Below are positions 17,286-24,661 of a DNA stretch of 64,000 nucleotides, piece after piece. The stretch covers positions 1 through 64,000 of the forward strand of contig NZ_FMVM01000021.1 in NCBI RefSeq assembly GCF_900102085.1, written 5' to 3'. The notes under the pieces are model-generated. The model searched no databases. It was not told the DNA's origin and was given only the letters and a program-made list of their open reading frames with translations. Positions within the stretch are counted from its first letter, which is position 1, and each line of letters starts with the position of its first letter. The DNA is from Paenibacillus polysaccharolyticus (lineage in GTDB: Bacteria; Bacillota; Bacilli; Paenibacillales; Paenibacillaceae). Position numbers and translations under genes: made by a program.

Positions 17286-17302
17286 GTTGTTGATACAACA
17301 AC
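17286..17302. promoter_or_regulatory. Short perfect hairpin in the hydrolase leader
   Basis: GTTGTTG and CAACAAC flank a three-base loop. It lies just downstream of the -10 region, in the presumed 5' untranslated mRNA, directly before the ribosome site. It could be a second operator or an mRNA stem. Confidence 0.4.
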
Positions 17303-17332
17303 AATAAACCTTGAAGTATACTTCAAGGTCAA
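17303..17332 (-). promoter_or_regulatory. MerR-type promoter with perfect 22-bp operator
   Basis: The palindrome ACCTTGAAGTA/TACTTCAAGGT spans 17308-17329 without a mismatch. On the minus strand it lies between TTGACC (-35, 17327-17332) and a weak TTTATT (-10, 17303-17308), spaced by 18 bp. A dyad filling an over-long spacer is the hallmark of MerR-activated promoters. It drives the hydrolase-merR operon. Confidence 0.85.
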
Positions 17333-17356
17333 GGATTGAAATGAAAAATCATTAAA

Positions 17357-17800
17357 TTATTCGACAGTCACCTTCGTACGCGGCATGGTATGCATTGCAC
17401 CCGAAGTTACATGTGCCTGGACAACATATACCCCCGGCTCCTGAAATGTATACTTCACTTCATATATGCCATCACCTACAGAACTAGCCTTCACTGCCCC
17501 ACGTGCCTCAAGCTCATCGGCATTCATCATTCCTTCTTCAATGGAAGGTGCCGCAGGTTCGTTCTGTTCGTCCCAGATTTGGAATTGTACCTGATCAGCA
17601 TCATCTACAGGCTTCTCTCCCTGGGTTAGTTTGATCTGTAAAGCGACTTCTTCGTTCACCTTCGCCTGATCTGGCATCATCAGTTTCACTCGAATCATCT
17701 CCGGCATCTCGCCAGAGGCCGACTGCTCCGTATAAGAGCAGCCGGACATGATCAGCACCAGTATAAGCAGAGGTGTAAACCAGCGAGCTTGTCCCTTCAT
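17357..17800 (-). CDS. YtkA-like lipoprotein
   Basis: A 147-residue lipoprotein. A signal peptide with lipobox LIMSGC gives an acylated cysteine near residue 21. The mature part has a beta-sandwich pattern: IRVKLMMPDQAKVNEEVAL, VQFQIWDEQNEP and GIYEVKYTFQEPGVYVVQAHV, typical of the YtkA/FixH-like family. It ends with an HTMPRTKVTVE strand. FixH-like folds are found near copper and cytochrome oxidase functions, but the role is not established. ATG 17800 (AAAGGA upstream) was chosen over the longer frame. It lies 42 bp after bdbC, suggesting co-expression of two extracytoplasmic proteins. Confidence 0.8.
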   Translation of the reverse strand: MKGQARWFTPLLILVLIMSGCSYTEQSASGEMPEMIRVKLMMPDQAKVNEEVALQIKLTQGEKPVDDADQVQFQIWDEQNEPAAPSIEEGMMNADELEARGAVKASSVGDGIYEVKYTFQEPGVYVVQAHVTSGAMHTMPRTKVTVE

Positions 17801-17842
17801 CACCGTTAGTCCTTTCTGCGTAAAAAGATTTAAGAAGAACAT

Positions 17843-18295
17843 TTAGTTAGAAGATTTAGGTGTTTTACCGATTCCCCACAACATCACAATAATGATGATA
17901 AATGCGATCAGAGCCAGCAATGGAATCGTGATAAAACCAAACCAGTTCAAATAATCGGTATAGCATGGAACCTTACCACACGCCACAGCGTTGCCGGTAG
18001 CCGAGAAGATGCGCTGAATCGTTACGTGATACAAAGAAATGCCGCCCCCGATAAAGCTGAGCGGGAGTACGTACTTGGCAATCCCCACATCATCCTTGAA
18101 ATACGCAATTCCAAGCAGAATCGTTAACGGATACATAAAGATGCGCTGAAACCAGCACAGATCACATGGCAGAAACTGCTTGATCTCACTTAAATAAAGA
18201 CTTCCCAAGGTTGCAATGACAGATACAGCCCAGGCAATAAATAATCGGGTATCTACACTCCGTGCAGGCTTCTCTGAATTGGATGTTGCACTCAT
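17843..18295 (-). CDS. bdbC: Thiol-disulfide oxidoreductase of the DsbB/BdbC family
   Basis: A 150-residue membrane protein with four predicted membrane segments. The first redox pair is CDLC after helix 1 (about residues 42-45) and the second is C-x5-C (ACGKVPC, about 102-108), as in BdbC. It passes electrons from the extracytoplasmic oxidase BdbD to membrane quinones and so drives disulfide formation in secreted proteins. ATG 18295 follows GAGGAGG at 8 bp; an upstream in-frame ATG at 18316 is less likely. No BdbD-like thioredoxin is adjacent in this window. Confidence 0.88.
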   Translation of the reverse strand: MSATSNSEKPARSVDTRLFIAWAVSVIATLGSLYLSEIKQFLPCDLCWFQRIFMYPLTILLGIAYFKDDVGIAKYVLPLSFIGGGISLYHVTIQRIFSATGNAVACGKVPCYTDYLNWFGFITIPLLALIAFIIIIVMLWGIGKTPKSSN

Positions 18296-18427
18296 ACCTC
18301 TGTCCTCCTCTTCCATTGTTCGTTTTGAATGATTTTATCATTCCTTTGTATTCTCTGAGTTCACTGCATGCTTATGTAATTGATTACGCGATTAATTATA
18401 CCAAATATTTGCTCTTTCAGGCGAATA

Positions 18428-18454
18428 CAAAAAAGCTGCCACAGGGGCAGCCTT
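18428..18454 (-). terminator. Terminator after the stalk-domain gene
   Basis: GGCTGCC and GGCAGC form a stem around a five-base loop (about 18434-18452), followed on the minus strand by six T. It is about 80 bp past the stop at 18534. Confidence 0.8.
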
Positions 18455-18533
18455 TTCGGTTTGAATGTGAGATTAATTATATCAACATAAGACCGTATGG
18501 AATCACATTGTTGATTGTTGCATTAAGCTTGCC

Positions 18534-20180
18534 TTACATCGCTTTAGTCAGTGTAATAGATCCATCTTTTTGAGCCCATTTCACATTCCATTGTAACAAT
18601 TCAGCAATGAAACGCAGCGGTACTTGTGTACGTCCGTCTTTGTTAACAAACACGGTAGAACCTACGTTTTTCTTCATACCGTTGACTTCCATGACCGTGT
18701 TGTTCACCCAGAATACGAGTGTATCATCACCAGCCATAACGGTAACTTGCTGCGCTTTTTTGTCCCATTTCACCGTTGCGCCGATTCCCTCACTCAGGAA
18801 ACGCAGCGGGATGTATGTTGTATTTTTCCAAAGCACAGGTGTGGTGTCCATGTTCGTTGTTTTATCGTTAATTTTCAGCATTTTGCTGTTCAGCTTCATC
18901 CAAACCGTTGTCATATCTGGCGCTGGTGTTGGTGCAGGCGTTGTTGGTGCTGCCTCTTGGAACTTGTCATTGAACTGAGTCACAATGGCATTACCCAGCG
19001 CTTGACCTACCCCGAACATCACTTTGAAGCCTTCACGATTCGTGGTGTAAGAAGCATCATAGTTGCCTGCCGCATATTGATCCAGCACTTTTTGCACTTG
19101 GTTTTCATGTGTTGTCAGCGCTTGTTGTGCTGCAGATTTAGGCAGGTTGCCTGCTGTTGCGGAATCCAGGAATGTAGCAAACTCCGTTGTGAAGCCGTCG
19201 ATTCGTTTTTGCACAGCTGTACGTGCGGTAGCATCATTATCTTTTACAGCTTTAACATAATCACTCTGAGCGTTAACATGGTTAGTTACCCAGATTTTTT
19301 CGAATGCATTCGCTCCTTCATTTCCATAAATAGAAGCAATCGCGGCTTTGAAGTCCGCTGTATTTCCAGCTTCTGCGGTTACGAGGGCATTCGATGCCGC
19401 TGTGCGTCCATCATATTGCTCTTGCATTTGCAGAGCGGAAAGCGCAAAGTGCTCCGAAGCCAAGTGGTTGAGTGCAGATCTCAGGTCAGCTGCTTTGGTA
19501 TCTGCTTTGGTGTTGTTAAACTTCTCAGGCATCTGTGTTGTAATCGCGGTGGAAAGTGCTTTACTTACGTCAAACATTTCCTTGAAGCCTTCACGATATG
19601 CCTTGTATGCATCGGTGTAATCTCCGGCTACGTACTCGTCGAATACTTTTTGCACGAGGTCTTCATGCACTTTCAATGCTTGTTTAGCCGCGTTTTTCGG
19701 CAATTTACCTTCTGTCGCTGTGCTCAGAAATGTGGAGAATTCATCCACGAATCCGTTGATGTTATCCTGTGCTTGCTTGATGCCAGCCTGATTCCCCATC
19801 TTAGTGGCTTTCACCAGATCGTCGGTATATTTGTTATGTGCGCGGAAGATGCGTTCGAATTCTTTGGCACCAGCTTCACCGTAAAGCGAGGCAATCGCCG
19901 GTTGCATATCCAGTGCATTTTGGTCGAGCGCTTTGTAGGCTGCATCTGCATCTTTGGCTCCATCATAAGCTTTCGCCATGGCTGTTACCGCCAGAGCAAA
20001 GTGCTCAGATAACAAATGATCCAGATTCGCTCTCAGGTCAGCCGCAGGGGTGTTCACGGATGCTTTCATCATCGTCATGGAAGTGGAGGTCTGGGGCGCA
20101 GCAGCAGCTCCCGCGATTCCCGGCATTAACAGCGATAAGCTAAGTACAGGTGCAATAAATGTTTTCATTTTCATCTTCAT
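18534..20180 (-). CDS. Secreted protein with two helical repeats and a C-terminal stalk domain
   Basis: A 548-residue exported protein. A signal peptide (about 1-28, ending GAAAAP) is followed by two tandem repeats of about 170-180 residues, at about 45-215 and 230-400. Each begins DLRxxLxHLxSEHFAL, contains HNKYTDD or HVNAQSD, then LPKxAAxQAL and a histidine-containing helix (VHEDLVQKV, THENQVQKV), and ends AYREGFKEMF or TNREGFKVMF. A Pro-Thr-Ala linker (about 408-420) leads to a copper amine oxidase N-terminal-like stalk domain (two motifs: TTYIPLRFLSEGIGATVKWD and RTQVPLRFIAELLQWNVKW). The conserved His/Glu/Asp pattern suggests four-helix bundles that could bind metal. I know no function. 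ATG 20180 follows AAGGAG. Confidence 0.8.
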   Translation of the reverse strand: MKMKMKTFIAPVLSLSLLMPGIAGAAAAPQTSTSMTMMKASVNTPAADLRANLDHLLSEHFALAVTAMAKAYDGAKDADAAYKALDQNALDMQPAIASLYGEAGAKEFERIFRAHNKYTDDLVKATKMGNQAGIKQAQDNINGFVDEFSTFLSTATEGKLPKNAAKQALKVHEDLVQKVFDEYVAGDYTDAYKAYREGFKEMFDVSKALSTAITTQMPEKFNNTKADTKAADLRSALNHLASEHFALSALQMQEQYDGRTAASNALVTAEAGNTADFKAAIASIYGNEGANAFEKIWVTNHVNAQSDYVKAVKDNDATARTAVQKRIDGFTTEFATFLDSATAGNLPKSAAQQALTTHENQVQKVLDQYAAGNYDASYTTNREGFKVMFGVGQALGNAIVTQFNDKFQEAAPTTPAPTPAPDMTTVWMKLNSKMLKINDKTTNMDTTPVLWKNTTYIPLRFLSEGIGATVKWDKKAQQVTVMAGDDTLVFWVNNTVMEVNGMKKNVGSTVFVNKDGRTQVPLRFIAELLQWNVKWAQKDGSITLTKAM

Positions 20181-20508
20181 TGTGTGTCACTCCTTAAGTA
20201 TGTTTTTGATTCCTTTGTTTCTTTGTCGTTGTCTTTCATAGGGTGTAACGCACGGTTCTCCATTCTGGATCACTCCACAGGCAAAAAAAATTACAGCTTT
20301 CAGTAAAGAACGCCGCAAATGCTTGATACATCTATGTTTTTTTATCTAAAAAAAATTAAAATTCTAGTGATCTGAGTATGATCTGAGTCTAAAATGCACA
20401 ACTCATCTGTAATATACCATATAGATTTAATTCACTCGTCGATCCACAAGTGCGTGTACATCCTTCAAATTCATATCATGCAAATTTCCTATATTTCTCA
20501 ATAATAGC

Positions 20509-20537
20509 TTACATTGCGAGTAAACCTGAGATACAAT
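20509..20537 (+). promoter_or_regulatory. Promoter for the small membrane protein gene
   Basis: TTACAT (20509-20514) and TACAAT (20532-20537) are separated by exactly 17 bp, about 40 bp before the ATG at 20580. The rest of the 400-bp divergent stretch 20181-20579 is AT-rich and shows nothing else I can name. Confidence 0.55.
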
Positions 20538-20579
20538 AGAGGCAAACGCTCTCCATCGAATGGAAAAGGAGGTCAACTC

Positions 20580-20786
20580 ATGACTTGGCTACCTTATGCA
20601 TTGGTTATCGGTATTGCCTTATTTGGCGGGATTGCTACACTTATCATCGGGAATTCGAAAGCCAATCGCATCAGTAACCCCGAGTATGATCGCCGTACAC
20701 GGCAAAATCTGAGTAAACTTACATATGTATACGTCGGCGCCATCGTACTGGGCATAGGTGGATTTGTCCTGTATTTGTACAACTGA
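20580..20786 (+). CDS. Small two-helix membrane protein
   Basis: A 68-residue protein with two membrane segments (about 4-24 and 47-66) and a polar loop NSKANRISNPEYDRRTRQNLSK between them. AAAAGGAGGT stands 6 bp before ATG 20580 and a good promoter lies upstream, so it is very likely expressed. It has no motif that I recognise. It is convergent with the phosphotransferase gene 18 bp away. Confidence 0.7.
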   Translation: MTWLPYALVIGIALFGGIATLIIGNSKANRISNPEYDRRTRQNLSKLTYVYVGAIVLGIGGFVLYLYN

Positions 20787-20803
20787 TCGTCATCCACTGA
20801 ATG

Positions 20804-21688
20804 CTAAAGTAACATCTTTTTGAATACGGCAACTCTCCGCACGCCTCGTTCCATGTGTTGCACCATCGGGGAGGTTACTCCCCTCTCCCTGATCCACGCC
20901 AGCCAGCCGCGCAGCATCCATAGGTGAATTTGTTCATACAACTGTTCTCTTGTGAGCAGTCCCCCGGCCTCAGCGTACCCTTCCATTACTTCTTCTATAG
21001 TCGATATAGACTCATTCGCTCTTGCGGTTGCAGGAATCATCGAGGTAAGCGCGGCAGCCACATCAAAATGCGGATCACCTCTTCTCACCTCTCCAAAATC
21101 GATCAAAAGCGTCTTTTGCTTCATAAATAACATATTCCACACACCCAGATCACCATGAATCGAGCTATCATTTCTCACGATGTACTCCGTACATTGCTCT
21201 ACATGCCCCTCAAGTGAACCGATAATAGCTGACGAAGATCCCCTGACTTCATCACGGACTTGTGACCATAATAGAGATAACGCAAAACGATCCTGCTGAT
21301 CCATGATTTCAAGCTTGTGAGCAGCATGGTGGAAGCGAGCAAGCATGTTCCCAAATTCAACAAAATGCATGGTTTCCTGATCGTACGGTACCGTTTCTTC
21401 CACGTAGTACTGCAAATTATAAATTTCATCATTCAAATGCACATAGGACAACCCATTCCGCGCAATGACCATTGCTGGAGAGATGTTTTGCAATGACAGA
21501 ACGTGATGAAGCCTCTCTTCGTTTACAGCCTGCCGCTCATCTCTAAGTTTACGTAACACGAATCTACCTGCTGAAGAATCAATGCATTTTGCTTCAGAGC
21601 TCGTCCCCTGTTTCATCACTTCCACGCGCTGTATCCGACCAATATCATAAAACTCTTCAATAAACTCTTTCATAACGCGATGATCCAT
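20804..21688 (-). CDS. Aminoglycoside phosphotransferase (APH)-fold kinase
   Basis: A 294-residue protein with an APH/choline kinase fold: N-terminal lobe with FVLRKLRD (ATP lysine region), catalytic loop SIHGDLGVWNMLF (about residues 176-188), and metal-binding LLIDFGEVRRGDPHFDVA (about 194-211). The family phosphorylates small molecules such as homoserine, aminoglycosides, macrolides or spore-coat sugars. In sporulators, many paralogues (CotS/YtaA-like, YerI-like) exist and the substrate cannot be told from sequence. It is probably not a resistance gene merely from its fold. It stands alone. Confidence 0.8.
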   Translation of the reverse strand: MDHRVMKEFIEEFYDIGRIQRVEVMKQGTSSEAKCIDSSAGRFVLRKLRDERQAVNEERLHHVLSLQNISPAMVIARNGLSYVHLNDEIYNLQYYVEETVPYDQETMHFVEFGNMLARFHHAAHKLEIMDQQDRFALSLLWSQVRDEVRGSSSAIIGSLEGHVEQCTEYIVRNDSSIHGDLGVWNMLFMKQKTLLIDFGEVRRGDPHFDVAAALTSMIPATARANESISTIEEVMEGYAEAGGLLTREQLYEQIHLWMLRGWLAWIRERGVTSPMVQHMERGVRRVAVFKKMLL

Positions 21689-21891
21689 CTGCCCCCCTCC
21701 TTAATTATGAAACCCAAACAAGATGCTCCCCTTATAACCTTTACATCGCAACTACCCATCATGATGCAAAGATCGTTACACATGTTTACAAGTTAGAGAT
21801 AATTCAGAATTATTCTGGATAAGTTCGGGGGGTAATATAAAGTCATAAGGAACAGCAAGACAACAAATAACCCAACTTAAAGGAGAGATAT

Positions 21892-22998
21892 ATGATGAAG
21901 AAAAACATGAAAAAATCCGTAGCTACAATGATGGTGCTGGGTATGACCTTAACCGGAGCAGCCGGTGTATACGCCGGAACACAATTGGAGAAAATCTCGG
22001 CTTACCTCAATCATGGAATCAGCTTTAATGTAGACGGTGCAGCATACTCGCCGACTGAAGGGGACAGTAAAAAACTGGCTCCAATCACGTACAATAACTC
22101 GACTTATCTACCGGTTCGCGCACTGGCTGATGCACTGCATGTGCCTGTAACGTATGATGGTGCCAATAAACAAGTTATTATTGGTGAAGCGAACAGCAAT
22201 CCAACTGCACTAACCAATGTAACCTATACCGTAGCGCAAAAAGAAGCGATCCAGAAAGCATTTGCTCAATTCGATGGTTTTGAGACAGCATATGCTCCAC
22301 AGCAAATGACTGCAGGTGATACATTCAAAAGCGTAGCCGTTGGCGACGGTGTAAGCTTCATTTTCAATCACATGAAGGTTGATGTTTCTCCAAGAGATTA
22401 TTCGGACGGTTACACGAGCAAAGAGGTTAAACTGTCCAATGGTGTTAGTGCAAAATGGTATACACCAAGCGATATCGGCATGTTAACCTTCGAACTGGAT
22501 GATCGGTATGTCACCCTTAGCTCGCTAGATCATAAACTGTCCCAAGCGCAATTGCAACAAGTCGCTGTCTCTGTACAAAAAGTAAAAGGCGGCAATGATC
22601 AAGGGATTACTGCTTTTGAAAATGTAAATTACTCCAAACAGCAACTGGAACAGATCCGCAAATCATTTGCTCAATTTGATGGCTTTACCACAGCCTATGC
22701 ACCACAACATATGGTTGCGGGAGATGCCTTCAAAAGTGTGGGTGCCGGCGGCGATGGTGTGAACTTTGTATTCAACCGCATGAATGTAACGGTATCTCCT
22801 AGAGACTACTCATTCAGCTACGATGGCAAAACGGTAAAACTGCCTAACGGCGTATCAGGCAAATGGTACACACCGGACAAAACCGACATGCTTACGTTCA
22901 AGCTGGATGATCGATATGTCACACTCAGCTCGCCAAATAACCAATTGACGCATACCCAACTGGAGCAAATGGCCGTAGCTGTGCAAAAAGTAAAATAA
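21892..22998 (+). CDS. Secreted stalk-domain protein with duplicated C-terminal domain
   Basis: A 368-residue exported protein. A signal peptide (about 1-29, ending VYAG) is followed by a copper amine oxidase N-terminal-like domain (about 30-100, with TYLPVRALADALHVPVTYD). Two repeats of about 125 residues follow (about 108-235 and 243-368). They share KxFAQFDGFxTAYAPQ, the DGVxFxFN strand, VSPRDYS, LxNGVSxKWYTP, and LDDRYVTLSS. The GKWYTP/MLTF/RYVTLSS order recalls DUF4367-type domains often found in anti-sigma or envelope proteins. AAAGGAGA precedes ATG 21892 (a second ATG follows immediately at 21895). A terminator follows at 23071-23135. Confidence 0.8.
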   Translation: MMKKNMKKSVATMMVLGMTLTGAAGVYAGTQLEKISAYLNHGISFNVDGAAYSPTEGDSKKLAPITYNNSTYLPVRALADALHVPVTYDGANKQVIIGEANSNPTALTNVTYTVAQKEAIQKAFAQFDGFETAYAPQQMTAGDTFKSVAVGDGVSFIFNHMKVDVSPRDYSDGYTSKEVKLSNGVSAKWYTPSDIGMLTFELDDRYVTLSSLDHKLSQAQLQQVAVSVQKVKGGNDQGITAFENVNYSKQQLEQIRKSFAQFDGFTTAYAPQHMVAGDAFKSVGAGGDGVNFVFNRMNVTVSPRDYSFSYDGKTVKLPNGVSGKWYTPDKTDMLTFKLDDRYVTLSSPNNQLTHTQLEQMAVAVQKVK

Positions 22999-23070
22999 TG
23001 CAATCCTATTCTGCGTAACGCTCATAAAGCATCATCTGATCATAAACCCATAACATCATAAATAAAATAA

Positions 23071-23135
23071 CAAAACACATACGATATCGGCTCTTCCGTT
23101 CTTCAGACTTGGGAGCCGTATAGTGTGTGTTTTGT
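23071..23135 (+). terminator. Terminator after the duplicated stalk-domain gene
   Basis: CAAAACACA pairs with TGTGTTTTG with an inner stem CGGCTC/GAGCCG and ends in TTTTGTCTTGG. It is about 75 bp past the stop. Confidence 0.65.
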
Positions 23136-23267
23136 CTTGGTTATAGGCCGTTTATGCTGCTCGCAAAACGCGGCTTTTGTCCGGCTTCATTTTGATGCGG
23201 AAAGGGTTATAATAAATAAAGTTATCCCGATTTTTGCAAAATACAAACAGAAAGGAATGAGTGCACT

Positions 23268-23543
23268 ATGAATCAGCGCATTGATCTGTCGCCAGAAGAG
23301 CTGCAGCAGCTTGCCGTCCAATTCAACAAAGCTTCGCAGAATGGACAAGACATCGTTAACCAACTCAAAACGATGATTGATCAATCCGAAGGTCAATGGG
23401 AAGGCAATCGGCAGCGTGATTTCCTTGAGCGTATGAATAACAGTATGACCACGGTGAGCAGTTATTTACGAGGTTTAATGGAGACAGGCACGCAGCTGCA
23501 GCAGACTGCAGAACGTTTCCGTGAAACGGATCAGTCACGTTAG
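23268..23543 (+). CDS. WXG100 family protein (EsxA/YukE-like)
   Basis: A 91-residue, all-helical protein with the WXG motif as WEG (about residues 44-46, in SEGQWEGNRQRDF) in the turn between two helices. Size and pattern match WXG100 substrates of Firmicutes type VII secretion (ESX, T7SSb). A C-terminal YxxxD/E export signal is not clear; the tail is TAERFRETDQSR. No EssC/YukB ATPase or other machinery gene is in the window. It is convergent with the six-gene cluster 23610-29544 that includes a WXG-like effector candidate. AGAAAGGA lies about 10 bp before the ATG. Confidence 0.85.
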   Translation: MNQRIDLSPEELQQLAVQFNKASQNGQDIVNQLKTMIDQSEGQWEGNRQRDFLERMNNSMTTVSSYLRGLMETGTQLQQTAERFRETDQSR

Positions 23544-23556
23544 TACTGATCCGTTT
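23524..23556 (+). terminator. Hairpin overlapping the end of the WXG100 gene
   Basis: AAACGGATCAGT (23524-23535) pairs perfectly with ACTGATCCGTTT (23545-23556), a 12-bp stem that includes the last codons. There is no good T run after it, so its terminating strength is uncertain. Confidence 0.5.
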
Positions 23557-23609
23557 GTATCAAAAATACCAGCAGCCGCGGCCAACATCAAAATTGGCGT
23601 AATGTATTG

Positions 23610-23897
23610 TCACGCCTGCTCAAGCTCTGCCGCAAAAACCTCTTCTTCTTCATCACTATACCCCTTGAAAATAACTTCATCAATGTCTCCGTGATTAAAT
23701 ACATAAGTGTAATCTGGATTAATGTAACCTTCCGGGTACGGGCAGCCAATATAGTCAAATTGCCGCGGAGGTTCGGTCATTAACATTTGTTTCCTTCCAT
23801 AGATGACGAGTTTTTTTGTACCCTCTTTCAAACGAATTACAGACCCGTTGGGCAGCAGTGCAGGTGTATTATTTTCCAAACTTTTCATCCTCCTCAT
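23610..23897 (-). CDS. DUF4176 family small protein
   Basis: A 95-residue protein with the pattern LLPNGSVIRLKEGTKKLVIYG, FDYIGCPYPEGYI and YVFNHGDIDEVIFKGYSDEEE, which I recognise as DUF4176. From memory, this family recurs beside type VII secretion effectors in Firmicutes, where it may act as an accessory or chaperone; that is family context, not proof. The start is uncertain: an ATG at 23888 has AGGAGG almost touching it, so the ATG at 23897 is preferred. The frame is open to 24038, where it would overlap the preceding gene. It is the last gene of the cluster. Confidence 0.75.
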   Translation of the reverse strand: MRRMKSLENNTPALLPNGSVIRLKEGTKKLVIYGRKQMLMTEPPRQFDYIGCPYPEGYINPDYTYVFNHGDIDEVIFKGYSDEEEEVFAAELEQA

Positions 23898-23935
23898 ATC
23901 TAGTGACCTTGTAATTAGGCCTGCTTTTCGCTGAA

Positions 23936-24661
23936 TTAAACCGATTTTGGTCTGTTCATGACTCGGCGAAGCCAGTAATATCGATGCAGATCCATAACAA
24001 AATGAAAGACAACAAAAGCCAGCAGGATGTATACACATATCAGAACAACAGCCACTGTCTGCTGTGTTACGAAGGCCAATGAAATGTTGGCCAGCAAGTA
24101 TGCCCCTCCTGTAATTGCGGTTAAGGTAGCAATGGGCATACCATTACTTTTCTCCCCCTTTTTACGCTGGGACGGCTGCTTTAATTTTTGTAAACGAAAC
24201 CTTACATACTGAGATAAGGCAAAGAAGTATACTGCAAAAGATCCAATCGCATACCATGGCGTAGTCAGTCCCAGTGCTTCATAGGCAAATTTCTGTATAA
24301 CTACCATAAAAGAAGCTGAACACACCAGTCCGAATACGCCTCGAAACAAGACATAATTGAGCTGTAGCCTGCGCGGGAATGCAATCAGGGCAATGGCCCA
24401 TAGATTCATAACAGCTAGCGGCGGAAGTAGCAGATAGGCATACAGAGCTTGAAACGGAACACTGAATATAGGTATCAGAAGAAATACATTGAGAAAAAAC
24501 AGAACCAGTGTGCCTGCGCTGAGCCGAATACCATCCAGCGCATAGATGACCAGATAATTCTCGAACGTTTCCTTGGGATACGATGTCCCTTCATACATCA
24601 CGGGACCAGCAGCCGTATTTCCCTTATGCACTGAAGGTTTTGAACGCTGTTTATTCGCCAT
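23936..24661 (-). CDS. Polytopic membrane protein, candidate immunity protein
   Basis: A 241-residue protein with about six membrane segments (around 50-70, 75-97, 107-125, 137-157, 178-198, 202-222) and basic loops (FRLQKLKQPSQRKKGEKS). I do not recognise the family. It begins directly at the base after the stop of the WXG-like protein gene, so the two are coupled. A multi-helix membrane protein next to a protein with a glycine-rich hydrophobic C-terminal region fits an immunity partner for a membrane-acting toxin. This role is inference. Confidence 0.7.
   Translation of the reverse strand: MANKQRSKPSVHKGNTAAGPVMYEGTSYPKETFENYLVIYALDGIRLSAGTLVLFFLNVFLLIPIFSVPFQALYAYLLLPPLAVMNLWAIALIAFPRRLQLNYVLFRGVFGLVCSASFMVVIQKFAYEALGLTTPWYAIGSFAVYFFALSQYVRFRLQKLKQPSQRKKGEKSNGMPIATLTAITGGAYLLANISLAFVTQQTVAVVLICVYILLAFVVFHFVMDLHRYYWLRRVMNRPKSV

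Noticed and set aside
18624..20012. 462-residue plus-strand open frame, His/Cys-rich
   Set aside because: Lies wholly antisense to the stalk-domain gene, which has a signal peptide, internal repeats and a good ribosome site; the antisense frame is a codon-usage shadow.
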